Shown here: positions 30,080 to 39,175 of the stretch, in pieces
Layout of the letters: each line of letters starts with the position of its first letter
Position numbering within the stretch: position 1 is the first letter of the stretch
NCBI RefSeq assembly: GCF_000372965.1
Contig: NZ_KB890024.1
Coordinates: 2,730,839-2,794,838, forward strand
Length of the DNA stretch: 64,000 nucleotides
Reading direction: 5' to 3'
Origin: Hoeflea sp. 108
GTDB taxonomy: Bacteria > Pseudomonadota > Alphaproteobacteria > Rhizobiales > Rhizobiaceae
Program-made: the position numbers and the translations under genes
Notes under the pieces: model-generated
The model's input: the letters and a program-made list of their open reading frames with translations, nothing else
What the model was told of the DNA's origin: nothing
The model's database searches: none

Positions 30080-30433
30080 CTATCTGTCGCGGGAAAGCCC
30101 CTTCTCGGCCAGCTCGTCGAGATAGGCCTGCCAGCGCGTCTGCTTCTCGTGGCCGAGCGTGTGCAAGTAGTTCCAGGTGAAGATGCCGGTGTCGTGGAAA
30201 TCGTCGAAGGTGATGCGCACGGCGTAGTTGCCCACCGGCTCGATCTTCAGGATCGCAACATCGCGTTTGCCCGGCACGGTCACGCGCTGCTCCGGCGAAT
30301 GGCCCTGGACCTCGGCCGAAGGCGAAAGCACGCGCAACAGCTCTGCCGGCAGCTCGAAGGGATGGTGATCTGGGAAAGTCACCGTCAACAGCTTGCGGTC
30401 CTTGGAGACCCTGAGTTCCTTTGGCGCTGACAT
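30080..30433 (-). CDS. DUF971 family protein
   Basis: The 117-residue protein has the DUF971/GBBH-N layout: LRVSKDRKLLTVTFPDHHPF, ELPAELLRVLSPSAEVQGH, ILKIEPVGNYAVRITFDDFH, DTGIFTWNYLHTLG and the closing LDELAEKGLSRDR. Family members sit near molybdenum or iron-sulfur genes; here it is about 0.7 kb upstream of moaA but on the other strand. ATG 30433 has GGGAG at good distance. Confidence 0.85.
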   Translation of the reverse strand: MSAPKELRVSKDRKLLTVTFPDHHPFELPAELLRVLSPSAEVQGHSPEQRVTVPGKRDVAILKIEPVGNYAVRITFDDFHDTGIFTWNYLHTLGHEKQTRWQAYLDELAEKGLSRDR

Positions 30434-30553
30434 TTCTGCTCCCTGAATGACACTTCCGGTTACGCCCAAACCGCACCGATTGGCAAGCATGCCCTGCCCT
30501 TGCTAGCGTGTTGCTGGAAACCTGGCAGCGAGACTGGCTGGAAGGAGTTTGAA

Positions 30554-30976
30554 ATGCGGAACCTGGCCTTCAAAATGCCTGTGGTCGCCGGCCTCCTCGC
30601 CCTTGCGGCAGCGCCAGCCGCATATGCGGTCGACGACTGCTCGAGCGCCAGCAACCAGGCGGCCATGACCGAGTGTGCCGACAAGGCGCTGATCGCGTCG
30701 GACGCCGAGTTGAATGCGCTCTACAAGCAGATACAGGGCCGGCTGAAGGACGACCGGGCGGCGTCCAAGCTGCTGGTCAGTGCCCAGAGGTCCTGGGTCG
30801 CCTTCCGAGACGCCGAATGCGAATTCTCCAGCTCGGGTGTTGCCCAGGGCTCCATCTACCCAATGACGGTGCTGCAATGCAGGGACGGCATGACCGAACA
30901 ACGGATCAAGGACTTCCGGAACTACCTCAAATGCGATGAAGGCGACACGAGCTGCCCGGTTCCATCAGCAAATTGA
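30554..30976 (+). CDS. LprI-like (DUF1311) exported protein
   Basis: The 140-residue protein starts with a signal peptide (MRNLAFKMPVVAGLLALAAA ending AYA). The mature part shows CSSASNQAAMTECADKALIA, SDAELNALYKQIQGRLKDDR, LLVSAQRSWVAFRDAECEFS and paired cysteines, matching the DUF1311/LprI N-terminal pattern. Related proteins inhibit lysozyme in the periplasm. GGAG with 8-nt spacing precedes ATG 30554. Confidence 0.88.
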   Translation: MRNLAFKMPVVAGLLALAAAPAAYAVDDCSSASNQAAMTECADKALIASDAELNALYKQIQGRLKDDRAASKLLVSAQRSWVAFRDAECEFSSSGVAQGSIYPMTVLQCRDGMTEQRIKDFRNYLKCDEGDTSCPVPSAN

Positions 30977-31151
30977 TAGGCGATCCGGCTTCGAAAAATG
31001 CAATAATGGCGGCGTGGCCGGCAAAGATTGCCCTGCCAGCCAGCTAAATGTTACCTGAACAGGGCCCTTGGCACTTGAAGGGTAATGTTTTTTGAACGAC
31101 ATGAAAGAGAGCGGTCTGGGAAACCGCTTGCAGGGAGTGAGCAGAGGCGAC

Positions 31152-32162
31152 ATGGGAATGCACGACACCAGCATGATCGACCCGTTCGGGCGTGCGATTT
31201 CCTATCTGCGCGTGTCGGTGACCGACCGCTGCGATTTCCGTTGCACCTATTGCATGGCCGAGGACATGGCCTTCCTGCCCAAGAAGGACCTGCTGTCACT
31301 GGAAGAACTCGATCGGCTCTGCACCGTCTTCATCGAAAAAGGCGTGAAGAAGCTGCGTCTCACCGGCGGAGAGCCGCTCGTGCGCAAGAACATCATGCAT
31401 CTGGTGCGCCAGCTGTCGCGCCATCTCGAAAGCGGCGCGCTTGAAGAGCTGACTCTGACGACCAACGGCTCGCAGCTGTCGCGTTTCGCCAGCGAACTAG
31501 CCGATCGCGGCGTGCGCCGCATCAACGTGTCGCTCGACACGCTCGACCCCACTAAGTTCCACGCCATCACGCGCTGGGGTCACCTTGCCAAGGTAATGGA
31601 AGGCATCGATGCGGCACTTGCCGCCGGAATCCATGTCAAGCTGAACGCCGTTGCCCTTAAGGGCTTCAACGACCTGGAAATCCCTGAGATGATGCGCTGG
31701 GCCCATGGCCGCGGTATGGACCTGACGGTCATCGAAACCATGCCGATGGGCGAGATCGACGCCGACCGCACCGACCAGTACCTGCCGCTGTCGCTGCTCA
31801 GGGCAAGCCTCGAACGCCAGTTCACGCTGAAGGACATCCCGTTCAAGACCGGTGGTCCCGCCCGCTATGTCGAGGTCGCCGAGACCGGCGGCAAGCTCGG
31901 CTTCATCACGCCGATGACGCATAATTTCTGCGAAAGTTGCAACCGTGTCCGCCTGACCTGCACCGGCACGCTCTATATGTGCCTCGGCCAGGAAGACGAC
32001 GCCGATCTGCGCGCACCGCTGCGCGCTTCAGAGGGCAACGAGCTGGTTTCACGGGCAATCGATGAAGCGATCGGCCGCAAGCCCAAGGGGCATGATTTCA
32101 TCATAGACCGCCACACCAACCGCCCGTCCGTATCGCGCCACATGAGCGTCACCGGCGGCTGA
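31152..32162 (+). CDS. moaA: GTP 3',8-cyclase MoaA
   Basis: The 336-residue radical-SAM enzyme makes 3',8-cH2GTP, the first step of molybdenum cofactor synthesis. The N-terminal cluster motif is CDFRCTYC, GGEPLVRKNI follows, and the C-terminal cluster uses CESCNRVRLTCTGTLYMC; the chain ends SVTGG with the required Gly-Gly. ATG 31152 has AGAGGCGA upstream and gives a start close to relatives (MIDPFGRAISYLRVSVTDRC); earlier starts at 31092/31101 are possible. It sits with mobA and mobB downstream. Confidence 0.95.
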   Translation: MGMHDTSMIDPFGRAISYLRVSVTDRCDFRCTYCMAEDMAFLPKKDLLSLEELDRLCTVFIEKGVKKLRLTGGEPLVRKNIMHLVRQLSRHLESGALEELTLTTNGSQLSRFASELADRGVRRINVSLDTLDPTKFHAITRWGHLAKVMEGIDAALAAGIHVKLNAVALKGFNDLEIPEMMRWAHGRGMDLTVIETMPMGEIDADRTDQYLPLSLLRASLERQFTLKDIPFKTGGPARYVEVAETGGKLGFITPMTHNFCESCNRVRLTCTGTLYMCLGQEDDADLRAPLRASEGNELVSRAIDEAIGRKPKGHDFIIDRHTNRPSVSRHMSVTGG

Positions 32163-32218
32163 CGGCACGGCGCCACTAACCGCGCAAGCATTGGACTTCC
32201 ATAGAAGGAGTGGGTGGT

Positions 32219-32688
32219 ATGGCTTACCGGCTGGCAACGATGCTGCCCGCAATTTCCTTGTCATTGGCGGTTGCAGCACCTGCTGTGGCAAAGCCCTTCA
32301 TCTACACCAACGCCCGCTTTGGACCTCGGTGACGTTTCCGCGCGACATCTTCATCGATCGGTTGCCACCGCCCGCCAATGGCGACGGCATGACATTCACT
32401 GCCGCGGATGGGGCAAGTCTCGCAGTCTATGGCTCCTACAATGCGCTCGAGCAGACACCGGCCCAACTCGCCGATTTCAGTTCCGAAGGCATGAATGTCA
32501 CCTATCGCAAGGTGGGCAAGGACTGGGTCGTGCTGTCAGGGCATGACGGCAATTCCATTTTCTACCAGCGCCTCGAATTCGGTCGCAGCGGTGTCATTCA
32601 CGCTTTCCTGCTCAAATATCCTGCCACGGCCAAGGCGAAATACGACCCGCTCATCGGTCGTATCGCCGACAGTCTCAACGGTCCGTGA
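32219..32688 (+). pseudogene. Frameshifted small exported protein
   Basis: From ATG 32219 (GGAG 8 nt upstream) the first frame reads a signal peptide MAYRLATMLPAISLSLAVAA, then PAVAKPFIYTNARFG, and stops at 32332. A second frame begins at the same place with SVTFPRDIFIDRLPPPANGD and continues GMTFTAADGASLAVYGSYNA to 32688. Restoring one base near 32325 would join them into one about 155-residue exported protein. Either a real one-base deletion or a sequence error. Confidence 0.75.
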
Positions 32689-32781
32689 CGCAATTGCCGG
32701 GCTGGTCCATGTGTTTGGCATTGCTGTTTGGCGCGGCTCTGCTTAAGCCGTAGGCAACAGCAGCAATGGAAGGCTCAATTG

Positions 32782-33699
32782 CCACTTTCCTCGAATGTTC
32801 GCGGCGCCAGCTTCATGGTTGTCGCGATGGCCGCCTTCACCTTCAACGATACGCTGAGCAAGCTTGCTGCCCAGACGATCAATCCCGGCCAGCTGATGCT
32901 GGTGCGCGGCGTCTTTGCCACTGTTCTCATCAGCCTGTTGGCCTGGCACCGGGGAGCGCTCAAGGGCGCCCGCGACTACTGGCACCCCATGGTGCTGCTG
33001 CGCCTGATCGGCGAGGTCGGCGGCACTGTCTGCTTCCTCGCGGCCCTGCCCCATCTGCCGCTCGCCAACATTTCGTCCGTGCTTCAGGCCCTGCCGCTTG
33101 CAGTTACCATGGGGGCGGCGCTGTTCCTCGGCGAAGGCGTCGGCTGGCGCCGATGGCTGGCCATCGTGGTCGGCTTCGGCGGCGTGCTGATCATCGTCCG
33201 GCCCGGCTTTGACGGCTTCAACGCCTTTTCGCTGCTGGCGCTGCTTTCGGTTGCTTTCTGCGCCGTGCGCGACCTGGCGACCCGCCAGATTCCCGGGCAT
33301 GTGCCCTCGCTGTTCGTTTCGACCGTCACCACCATCGTCATCACGCTGACCGGCGCATTCACCATCGTGCCCTTCGGCGGCTGGACGCCGATGCCGCTGG
33401 AACTCGTGATGTACCTCGGCGGCGCGGCAGTGCTGGTGCTGTTCGGCTACCAGTTCGTCATCATGGCGATGCGTGAAGGCGAGGTCTCGTTCATCGCGCC
33501 CTTCCGCTACACGGCGCTCATCTGGGCGATCTCGCTCAGCATCTTCGTCTTCGGCGACATTCCCGATACCGCCATGATCACGGGTGCCGCAATGATCGTC
33601 GCGTCGGGCCTCTATTCGCTCTATCGCGAGCGCCTCGTGGGCAAAGGTCGTCCCGCGGCCGAAAGCACGAGCCCGACAATGGCTCCGGACGGCGTGTGA
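32782..33699 (+). CDS. EamA/DMT-family transporter
   Basis: The protein has about 305 residues and ten hydrophobic helices in two EamA repeats (FMVVAMAAFTFNDTLSKLAA; LLALLSVAFCAVRDLATRQI). Start TTG 32782 is chosen for GGAAGG 5 nt upstream and the N-terminus MPLSSNVRGASFMVVAM usual for the family; no ATG is suitable. It is a probable metabolite exporter of the inner membrane, substrate unknown, TGATG-coupled to mobA. Confidence 0.85.
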   Translation, partial: PLSSNVRGASFMVVAMAAFTFNDTLSKLAAQTINPGQLMLVRGVFATVLISLLAWHRGALKGARDYWHPMVLLRLIGEVGGTVCFLAALPHLPLANISSVLQALPLAVTMGAALFLGEGVGWRRWLAIVVGFGGVLIIVRPGFDGFNAFSLLALLSVAFCAVRDLATRQIPGHVPSLFVSTVTTIVITLTGAFTIVPFGGWTPMPLELVMYLGGAAVLVLFGYQFVIMAMREGEVSFIAPFRYTALIWAISLSIFVFGDIPDTAMITGAAMIVASGLYSLYRERLVGKGRPAAESTSPTMAPDGV

Positions 33700-34319
33700 T
33701 GACTGCTATCGCAGGCCTCATCCTTGCGGGCGGACGCTCCAGCCGCATGGGCGGCACCGACAAGACCCTGCTTGCGCTCGGCGGGCGACCGATGATCCGC
33801 CATGTGCTCGACCGGCTCGCGCCGCAAGCGTCGCCTGTCGTTATCAACACCAATGGCGATCCGGCGCATTTCGCGCATTTCGGCGCCGAGGTGATTGCCG
33901 ATACGATTGCAGGTTACCAGGGACCGCTGGCCGGGGTTCTGACCGGGCTCGAATGGGCAAAGGAGCTCGCCGGCGTTACCCATGTGCTGAGCGTCGCCGG
34001 CGACACGCCGTTTTTCCCAGCCGACCTGGCCCAGAAGCTCGCCCATCATGCAGTCGAGGACCGCATCGCTGTAGCGGCTTCCAATGGCCGCGTGCACCCG
34101 ACCTTTGCACTGTGGCCGGTGTCGCTGCGCGTCGCCCTTGCCGGCTTTCTCCAAGGCGCCGACAGCCGTCGCGTCATGACCTTCATGGAACAGGCGGGCA
34201 TGGCCGCAGTCGACTTCCCCGAGATGCGTTTCGGCAATGCCAGGGTCGATCCGTTCTTCAACATCAACACGCCCGACGATCTCGCCGAGGCGGAACGCCT
34301 GCTCGCCGGAGTTGAATGA
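33699..34319 (+). CDS. mobA: Molybdenum cofactor guanylyltransferase MobA
   Basis: The 206-residue protein has the nucleotide-binding start IAGLILAGGRSSRMGGTDKT, then PMIRHVLDRLAPQASPVVIN, VLSVAGDTPFFPADL and RVDPFFNINTPDDLAEAERL, as in MobA, which adds GMP to molybdopterin-Mo to give the bis-MGD/MGD cofactor. Coupled by TGATG to the preceding gene and 4-bp overlap with mobB. Confidence 0.93.
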   Translation: MTAIAGLILAGGRSSRMGGTDKTLLALGGRPMIRHVLDRLAPQASPVVINTNGDPAHFAHFGAEVIADTIAGYQGPLAGVLTGLEWAKELAGVTHVLSVAGDTPFFPADLAQKLAHHAVEDRIAVAASNGRVHPTFALWPVSLRVALAGFLQGADSRRVMTFMEQAGMAAVDFPEMRFGNARVDPFFNINTPDDLAEAERLLAGVE

Positions 34320-34831
34320 TGACCCATCGTGTCTTCGGCATCACCGGGTGGAAAAACTCGGGCAAGACGACCCTGACCGAGCGCCTGGTCACCGAATTGA
34401 CCGGGCGTGGCTGGAAGGTCTCAACCATAAAGCACGCCCACCACGACTTCGACATCGACAAGCCGGGCACCGACAGCTTCCGCCACCGCGAGGCCGGCGC
34501 AAGCGAAGTCGCCATCGTCTCGGGACGCCGCTGGGCGCTGATGCATGAACTGCGCGGCGAAGACGAGCCGACACTGGACGAAGTGCTCGGCCGCATCGCT
34601 CCATGCGACATGGTGCTGGTGGAAGGCTACAAGCGCGAGGGCCACCTCAAGATCGAGGCCCGCCGGATCGAGGCCAAGGACCGCGCGCCGCTGGCGCCGA
34701 ACGATCCGTCCATCGTGGCGGTTGCAGCCGATCATCAGGTCGAAGGAGAGAATGTTCCCGTCTTCGGCATCGACGATATCAGGGCCATCGCCGACTTCAT
34801 CGAGCAACGCCTGGGCCTTGCAAAACACTGA
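34316..34831 (+). CDS. mobB: Molybdopterin-guanine dinucleotide adaptor MobB
   Basis: The 171-residue P-loop protein has Walker A VFGITGWKNSGKTTLTERLV, KVSTIKHAHHDFDIDKPGTD, SFRHREAGASEVAIVS and DMVLVEGYKREGHLKIE. MobB helps MobA in MGD synthesis. Overlaps mobA. Confidence 0.93.
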   Translation: MMTHRVFGITGWKNSGKTTLTERLVTELTGRGWKVSTIKHAHHDFDIDKPGTDSFRHREAGASEVAIVSGRRWALMHELRGEDEPTLDEVLGRIAPCDMVLVEGYKREGHLKIEARRIEAKDRAPLAPNDPSIVAVAADHQVEGENVPVFGIDDIRAIADFIEQRLGLAKH

Positions 34832-34995
34832 CGCTACGTCAGCCCGAATGCTTGCAACCAGTGTAACAAAAGCCCGATTCACGATTGATTTCTAACTGAA
34901 AACAGTGGGAGTATCCCCGCCATCAACGGAAGGAACGCTTCCGGCATCCGGCGATTGGGACAGGTAACGACCGGAAGCGTACAGAGAGGAGCATT

Positions 34996-35775
34996 ATGAG
35001 GATTTCCACGCGTATCGCCTTGGCCGCCACTGCGGCACTCGCGCTCACCCTTGGAGCTGCGCAGGCGCAAGACAAGAAGATCACGATCGCCACCGAGGGC
35101 GCCTACCCTCCCTTCAACAACCTGACCTCCGACGGCAAGCTGGTCGGCTTCGACGTCGACATCGCCAACGCGCTTTGCGACGAGATGAAGGTCAAGTGCG
35201 AGATCGTCGCCCAGGAATGGGACGGCATGATCCCGGCGCTTCAGGCCGGCAAGTTCGATGCCATCATCGCCCAGATGTCGATCACGCCCGAGCGCAAGGA
35301 AAAGATCGACTTCTCGAAGAAGTACATCAACACGCCCGCCGTGATCGCCGCCGCCAAGGACAGCGACATCAAGGGTGTGACCAAGGAAGACCTGGCCGGC
35401 AAGACGATCGGCGTGCAGGGCTCGACCATCCACTACAACTACGCCGAGAAGGTGTTCACCGACAGCACCATCAAGTCCTATCCGAGCGCGGAAGAATACA
35501 AGCTCGACATGGCCAATGGCCGTCTCGACGCCGTCAGCGACGATCTCGTCTCGATCTCGCAGTGGCTTGAAACCGCGGATGGCGCTTGCTGCAAGATCGT
35601 CGGCACCATTCCGAACATGCCTGAGATCCACGGCGAAGGCGCCGGCGTCGGCGTCCGCAAGGGCGACACCGCCCTGGCCGATCAGTTCACGGCGGCCATC
35701 GCCGCGATCCGCGCCAACGGCAAGTACAAGGAAATCAACGACAAGTACTTCAAGTTCGACGTCTATGGCGACTAA
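34996..35775 (+). CDS. Polar amino acid ABC transporter substrate-binding protein
   Basis: The 259-residue protein starts with a signal peptide (MRISTRIALAATAALALTLG, cleaved at AQA). ITIATEGAYPPFNNLTSDGK, LVGFDVDIANALCDEMKVKC, WDGMIPALQAGKFDAIIAQM, and AVSDDLVSISQWLE place it with the His/Arg/Lys/Gln-type family 3 binding proteins. An AGAGGAG precedes the ATG. A hairpin with 8-bp stem lies in the gap before the permease genes, suggesting higher expression of this first gene. Confidence 0.92.
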   Translation: MRISTRIALAATAALALTLGAAQAQDKKITIATEGAYPPFNNLTSDGKLVGFDVDIANALCDEMKVKCEIVAQEWDGMIPALQAGKFDAIIAQMSITPERKEKIDFSKKYINTPAVIAAAKDSDIKGVTKEDLAGKTIGVQGSTIHYNYAEKVFTDSTIKSYPSAEEYKLDMANGRLDAVSDDLVSISQWLETADGACCKIVGTIPNMPEIHGEGAGVGVRKGDTALADQFTAAIAAIRANGKYKEINDKYFKFDVYGD

Positions 35776-35803
35776 GCCCATAGCGGCCTGAAGGATTGAC
35801 GGG

Positions 35804-35824
35804 CGGCGGGACAAGCTCCCGCCG
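35804..35824 (+). terminator. Hairpin after the binding-protein gene
   Basis: CGGCGGGA (35804-35811) and TCCCGCCG (35817-35824) are perfect inverse repeats with a 5-nt loop, in the 133-bp space between substrate-binding protein and permease. No T-run. Such hairpins commonly stabilise the upstream mRNA and attenuate read-through in ABC operons. Confidence 0.6.
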
Positions 35825-35908
35825 TTCGGCTAACATGGACATAACAACAAGCCGCCGCCAAAGGCGGACCGCCTCCCGCAAGGTGAGGCAAAAGGGGACA
35901 GTCGACCG

Positions 35909-36622
35909 ATGCAGAGCATCTGGGCGCTTCTAAGTTTCGGGCCAGAAGGCTGGGGCAGCGCCCTTGCCTACGGTGTCTTCACCACCGTCTCGCTCGCTCT
36001 CGTCACATTGCCGCTGGGCCTGTTGATCGGTTTCCTGGTCGCGCTCGCCAAGCAGTCGAGCGAACCGTCCATGCGGCTGGCCGGCAACATCTACACCACC
36101 ATTTTCCGTGGCCTGCCCGAACTGCTGACGCTGTTCCTTGTATTTTACGGCGCGCAGATCGGCATTCAGCAGGTTGTCCGGCTCATCAGCCCGGACACCA
36201 CGGTGGAAATCAACAGCTTCATCGCCGGCATGGTCGCGCTCGGCGTCGTCTTCTCGTCCTACGCCAGCGAAGTGTTCCTGTCCGCCTTCCGCGCCATTCC
36301 GCGCGGGCAATATGAGGGCGGCTATTCGGTCGGGCTTTCGCCACGGCAGACGATGCGTCTGGTGGTCCTGCCGCAGCTCGTGCGCATCGCCCTGCCCGGC
36401 CTGACGAATCTCTGGCTGATCCTGCTCAAGGACACCGCGCTGGTGTCGGCCATCGGCCTGACCGACATCCTGCGCCAGGCGAGCATCGCCTCGCGGGTCA
36501 CCAAGGAGGCCTTCCTGTTCTACAGCGTCGCTTGCCTCATCTACCTGGCCCTCGCCATCATCTCGTCTTTCGGCATCCGCGCCATCGAGCGCAAAGTCGG
36601 CAAGCGGGAGGCCGCACGATGA
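35909..36622 (+). CDS. Polar amino acid ABC transporter permease (HisQ-like)
   Basis: The 237-residue inner-membrane subunit has about five helices. The family loop is EGGYSVGLSPRQTMRLVVLP followed by QLVRIALPGLTNLWLILLKD (EAA motif). FRGLPELLTLFLVFYG is the periplasmic-gate helix typical of HisQ-type permeases. Overlaps the next permease by ATGA. Confidence 0.93.
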   Translation: MQSIWALLSFGPEGWGSALAYGVFTTVSLALVTLPLGLLIGFLVALAKQSSEPSMRLAGNIYTTIFRGLPELLTLFLVFYGAQIGIQQVVRLISPDTTVEINSFIAGMVALGVVFSSYASEVFLSAFRAIPRGQYEGGYSVGLSPRQTMRLVVLPQLVRIALPGLTNLWLILLKDTALVSAIGLTDILRQASIASRVTKEAFLFYSVACLIYLALAIISSFGIRAIERKVGKREAAR

Positions 36623-37449
36623 ACGCTTCGACCGAAACGGTGGAGAAAGTTCAGCGTCCGCCCGCACCGCCGCGCGGATGGCCACGGGAGCGCATTCTCG
36701 GCTGGGTCTTCGTCAGTCTCTGGATCGCCCTTGGTATCGCCCTGGTCGCCTATCTGATCAGCGCCTGGAACCCCGAGCTCTTCAACAAATATGCGCCGAG
36801 CTACCTGTCCGGCGTCCGCGTGACGTTGACGCTGGTTGCGATCTCCATCGTGCTCGGCTCGATCCTGTCGCTGCCGATCTGCTATGCGCGCATGTCCAGC
36901 AACCGCGTGCTGAATGCGATCTCCTACGGCTACGTCTATTTCTTCCGCGGCACGCCGCTGCTCGCCCAGACATTCCTGATCTATTACGGCTTTGGCTCCT
37001 TCCGCCCGCAGCTCGAGGCCATCGGCCTTTGGGGATTTTTCCGCGAAGCCTGGTATTGCGCGGTGCTTGCATTTGCGCTGAACACGGCTGCCTACCAGGC
37101 GGAAATCCTGCGCGGCGCCATCGAGAGCGTCGGCAAGGGGCAGTGGGAAGCAGCCTCCGCGCTCGGCCTGTCCAAGCTGCAGACGATGTACAAGGTGATC
37201 CTACCGCAGGCGCTGGTCGTGGCTCTGCGTCCCTACGGCAACGAGATCATCCTCATGGTCAAGGGCTCGGCCATCGTCGCCATCATCACGGTCTATGACC
37301 TGATGGGCGAGACCAGGCGCGCATTCTCGCGCACCTTCGATTTTCAGACCTATCTGTGGGCCGCCCTGCTCTACCTGTCGATGGTTGAGGCGTTGCGTCA
37401 CGGAGTGGACTGGATCGAGCGCCGGATTACTCGCCATCTGCATCGCTAG
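36619..37449 (+). CDS. Polar amino acid ABC transporter permease (HisM-like)
   Basis: The 276-residue second permease has a longer, Pro-rich cytoplasmic N-terminus (RPPAPPRGWPRERILGW), FFRGTPLLAQTFLIYYGFGS and the EAA loop GQWEAASALGLSKLQTMYKV, ILPQALVVALRPYGNEIILM. Pairs with the preceding permease. The expected ATP-binding gene is not found downstream; the next gene is a dehydrogenase. Confidence 0.93.
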   Translation: MNASTETVEKVQRPPAPPRGWPRERILGWVFVSLWIALGIALVAYLISAWNPELFNKYAPSYLSGVRVTLTLVAISIVLGSILSLPICYARMSSNRVLNAISYGYVYFFRGTPLLAQTFLIYYGFGSFRPQLEAIGLWGFFREAWYCAVLAFALNTAAYQAEILRGAIESVGKGQWEAASALGLSKLQTMYKVILPQALVVALRPYGNEIILMVKGSAIVAIITVYDLMGETRRAFSRTFDFQTYLWAALLYLSMVEALRHGVDWIERRITRHLHR

Positions 37450-37523
37450 CCGGCTCTGGCGTCATAGTCCTGACGAATCTGCCCAAGTCGCTCTATGTGT
37501 TTGAAACGACGCATCGTGCCTTC

Positions 37524-37545
37524 CGAAAATCGATTCCGATTTTCG
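37524..37545. repeat. Intergenic palindrome
   Basis: CGAAAATC and GATTTTCG, 8-bp exact inverse arms around GATTCC, between the ABC permease and the dehydrogenase genes. The 30 bases around it (CCTTCCGAAAATCGATTCCG and on) resemble short palindromic sequences common in intergenic DNA of Rhizobiales. Hairpin in RNA, possibly terminator-like for the ABC operon. Confidence 0.5.
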
Positions 37546-37597
37546 TGCCGATGCGCTAGACCACGGGGCAACGAACAGCGTTTTGAAAGGGTCTGGC

Positions 37598-38467
37598 ATG
37601 GCATCGGTCGCGTTCCTGGGTCTCGGGGTCATGGGCTATCCCATGGCCGGTCATCTCAAGAACAAAGGCGGGCACGACGTCACCGTCTACAACCGCACCG
37701 CGGCCAAAGCCGAAAAATGGGCAGCCCAGCACGGCGGCCGCCATGCCCCGACCCCAGCTGAAGCGGCCCGGGACAAAGATTTCGTCTTCGCCTGCGTCGG
37801 CAACGACGACGACCTGCGCTCGGTAACGATCGGCGCGAACGGCGCGTTCGACGCGATGAAGAAGGGCTCGGTGTTCATCGACAACACCACCGCATCGGCC
37901 GAGGTCGCGCGTGAGCTCGCCGCGGAGGCCGAAGCGCGTGGCTTCCACTTCCTCGACGCCCCCGTCTCTGGCGGCCAGGCCGGCGCCGAAAACGGCGTGC
38001 TGACGGTCATGGTCGGCGGCGACCAGGCAAGCTTCGATCGCGCCAGACCAGTGATCGACGCCTTTGCCCGCATGGTCGGCCTGATGGGCCCGGTGGGCTC
38101 CGGCCAATTGACCAAGATGATCAACCAGATCTGTATCGCCGGCCTCGTCCAGGGCCTGGCCGAAGGCATCCATTTCGGCAAGCAGGCCGGGCTCGATATC
38201 GAAAAGGTGGTCGACGTCATTTCCAAGGGCGCGGCCGGTTCCTGGCAGATGGAGAACCGTCACAAGACCATGAATGCCGGCAAGTATGATTTCGGCTTTG
38301 CCATCGACTGGATGCGCAAGGATCTCGGCATCTGCCTGGCCGAAGCCGACCGCAACGGCGCCAAGCTGCCGGTGACCGCGCTGGTCGACCAGTTCTACAA
38401 GGACGTGCAGGCGATGGGCGGCGGCCGCTGGGACACCTCGTCCCTGCTCGCCCGACTCGAGAAATAG
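37598..38467 (+). CDS. Beta-hydroxyacid dehydrogenase (3-hydroxyisobutyrate dehydrogenase family)
   Basis: The 289-residue protein has the Rossmann start VAFLGLGVMGYPMAGHLKNK, the substrate loop FLDAPVSGGQAGAENG, and catalytic lysine in GSGQLTKMINQICIAG. It oxidises a beta-hydroxyacid with NAD(P)+. ATG 37598 has AAGGG 7 nt upstream, better than the in-frame start 15 bp earlier. Substrate (hydroxyisobutyrate, tartronate semialdehyde or other) cannot be told. Confidence 0.88.
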   Translation: MASVAFLGLGVMGYPMAGHLKNKGGHDVTVYNRTAAKAEKWAAQHGGRHAPTPAEAARDKDFVFACVGNDDDLRSVTIGANGAFDAMKKGSVFIDNTTASAEVARELAAEAEARGFHFLDAPVSGGQAGAENGVLTVMVGGDQASFDRARPVIDAFARMVGLMGPVGSGQLTKMINQICIAGLVQGLAEGIHFGKQAGLDIEKVVDVISKGAAGSWQMENRHKTMNAGKYDFGFAIDWMRKDLGICLAEADRNGAKLPVTALVDQFYKDVQAMGGGRWDTSSLLARLEK

Positions 38468-38476
38468 AGCCGCCAC

Positions 38477-39175
38477 ATGGCGCTGTCGCCGGCATCGACC
38501 GCAGACGAGATCGTGGCGCATCTGCACACGCTCGCCTCGAACGAAAGCCGTGCGAGCATGGCCCGCCTCGGCATCGTCACCGACTTTGCCCTCGGCATCT
38601 CCAACGCCGTGCTCAACCCGATCGCGCGTCAACTGAAGCGCGATCACGTCCGCGCCCGAGTCCTATGGACTAGCGACGTCCGCGAGGCGCGCCTTCTGGC
38701 GATCCTGACCGACGAGCCATCGAAGGTCACGCGAGCGCAAGTCGATGCAATGGCCGCCGGGTTCGGCAGCTGGGAAATCGTCGACCACGCGGCTTATCTC
38801 ATCTGCGAGGCAAAGCTCGCACACGAGATCATCCCGGCCTACGCGGCGGACGAACGCGAGTTCGTGTGCCGCACGGCCTTCTCGACCATCGCAACTGCGG
38901 CCGTTCATCTGAAGAAGGAACCAGACGACACGTTCGTCGCCTGGCTCGACCTCATTGAGGCTCGCGCAGGCGATGACAGGAACTTCGTCAAGAAGGCAGT
39001 GAACTGGGCGCTGAGACAGGTCGGCAAGCGCTCGCTTGCCCTTCACGCTCCGGCACTTCGGCTGTCGGAGAAGCTGGCCGCCCTGGACAACAAGGCGGCG
39101 CGCTGGATCGGCAAGGACGCCGTACGCGAACTCACCGATCCGAAGACGCTTGCGCGCATCGACGCAAAGCGCTGA
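38477..39175 (+). CDS. AlkD-like DNA alkylation repair protein
   Basis: The 232-residue all-helical protein has the HEAT-repeat layout of AlkD glycosylases: MARLGIVTDFALGISNAVLN (near PIARQLKRDH), WEIVDHAAYLICE, FVCRTAFSTIATAAVHLKKE, RNFVKKAVNWALRQVGKRSL. The WALRQVGKR block is typical. Alkylated-base removal is the family function; some family members are not catalytic. Confidence 0.8.
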   Translation: MALSPASTADEIVAHLHTLASNESRASMARLGIVTDFALGISNAVLNPIARQLKRDHVRARVLWTSDVREARLLAILTDEPSKVTRAQVDAMAAGFGSWEIVDHAAYLICEAKLAHEIIPAYAADEREFVCRTAFSTIATAAVHLKKEPDDTFVAWLDLIEARAGDDRNFVKKAVNWALRQVGKRSLALHAPALRLSEKLAALDNKAARWIGKDAVRELTDPKTLARIDAKR

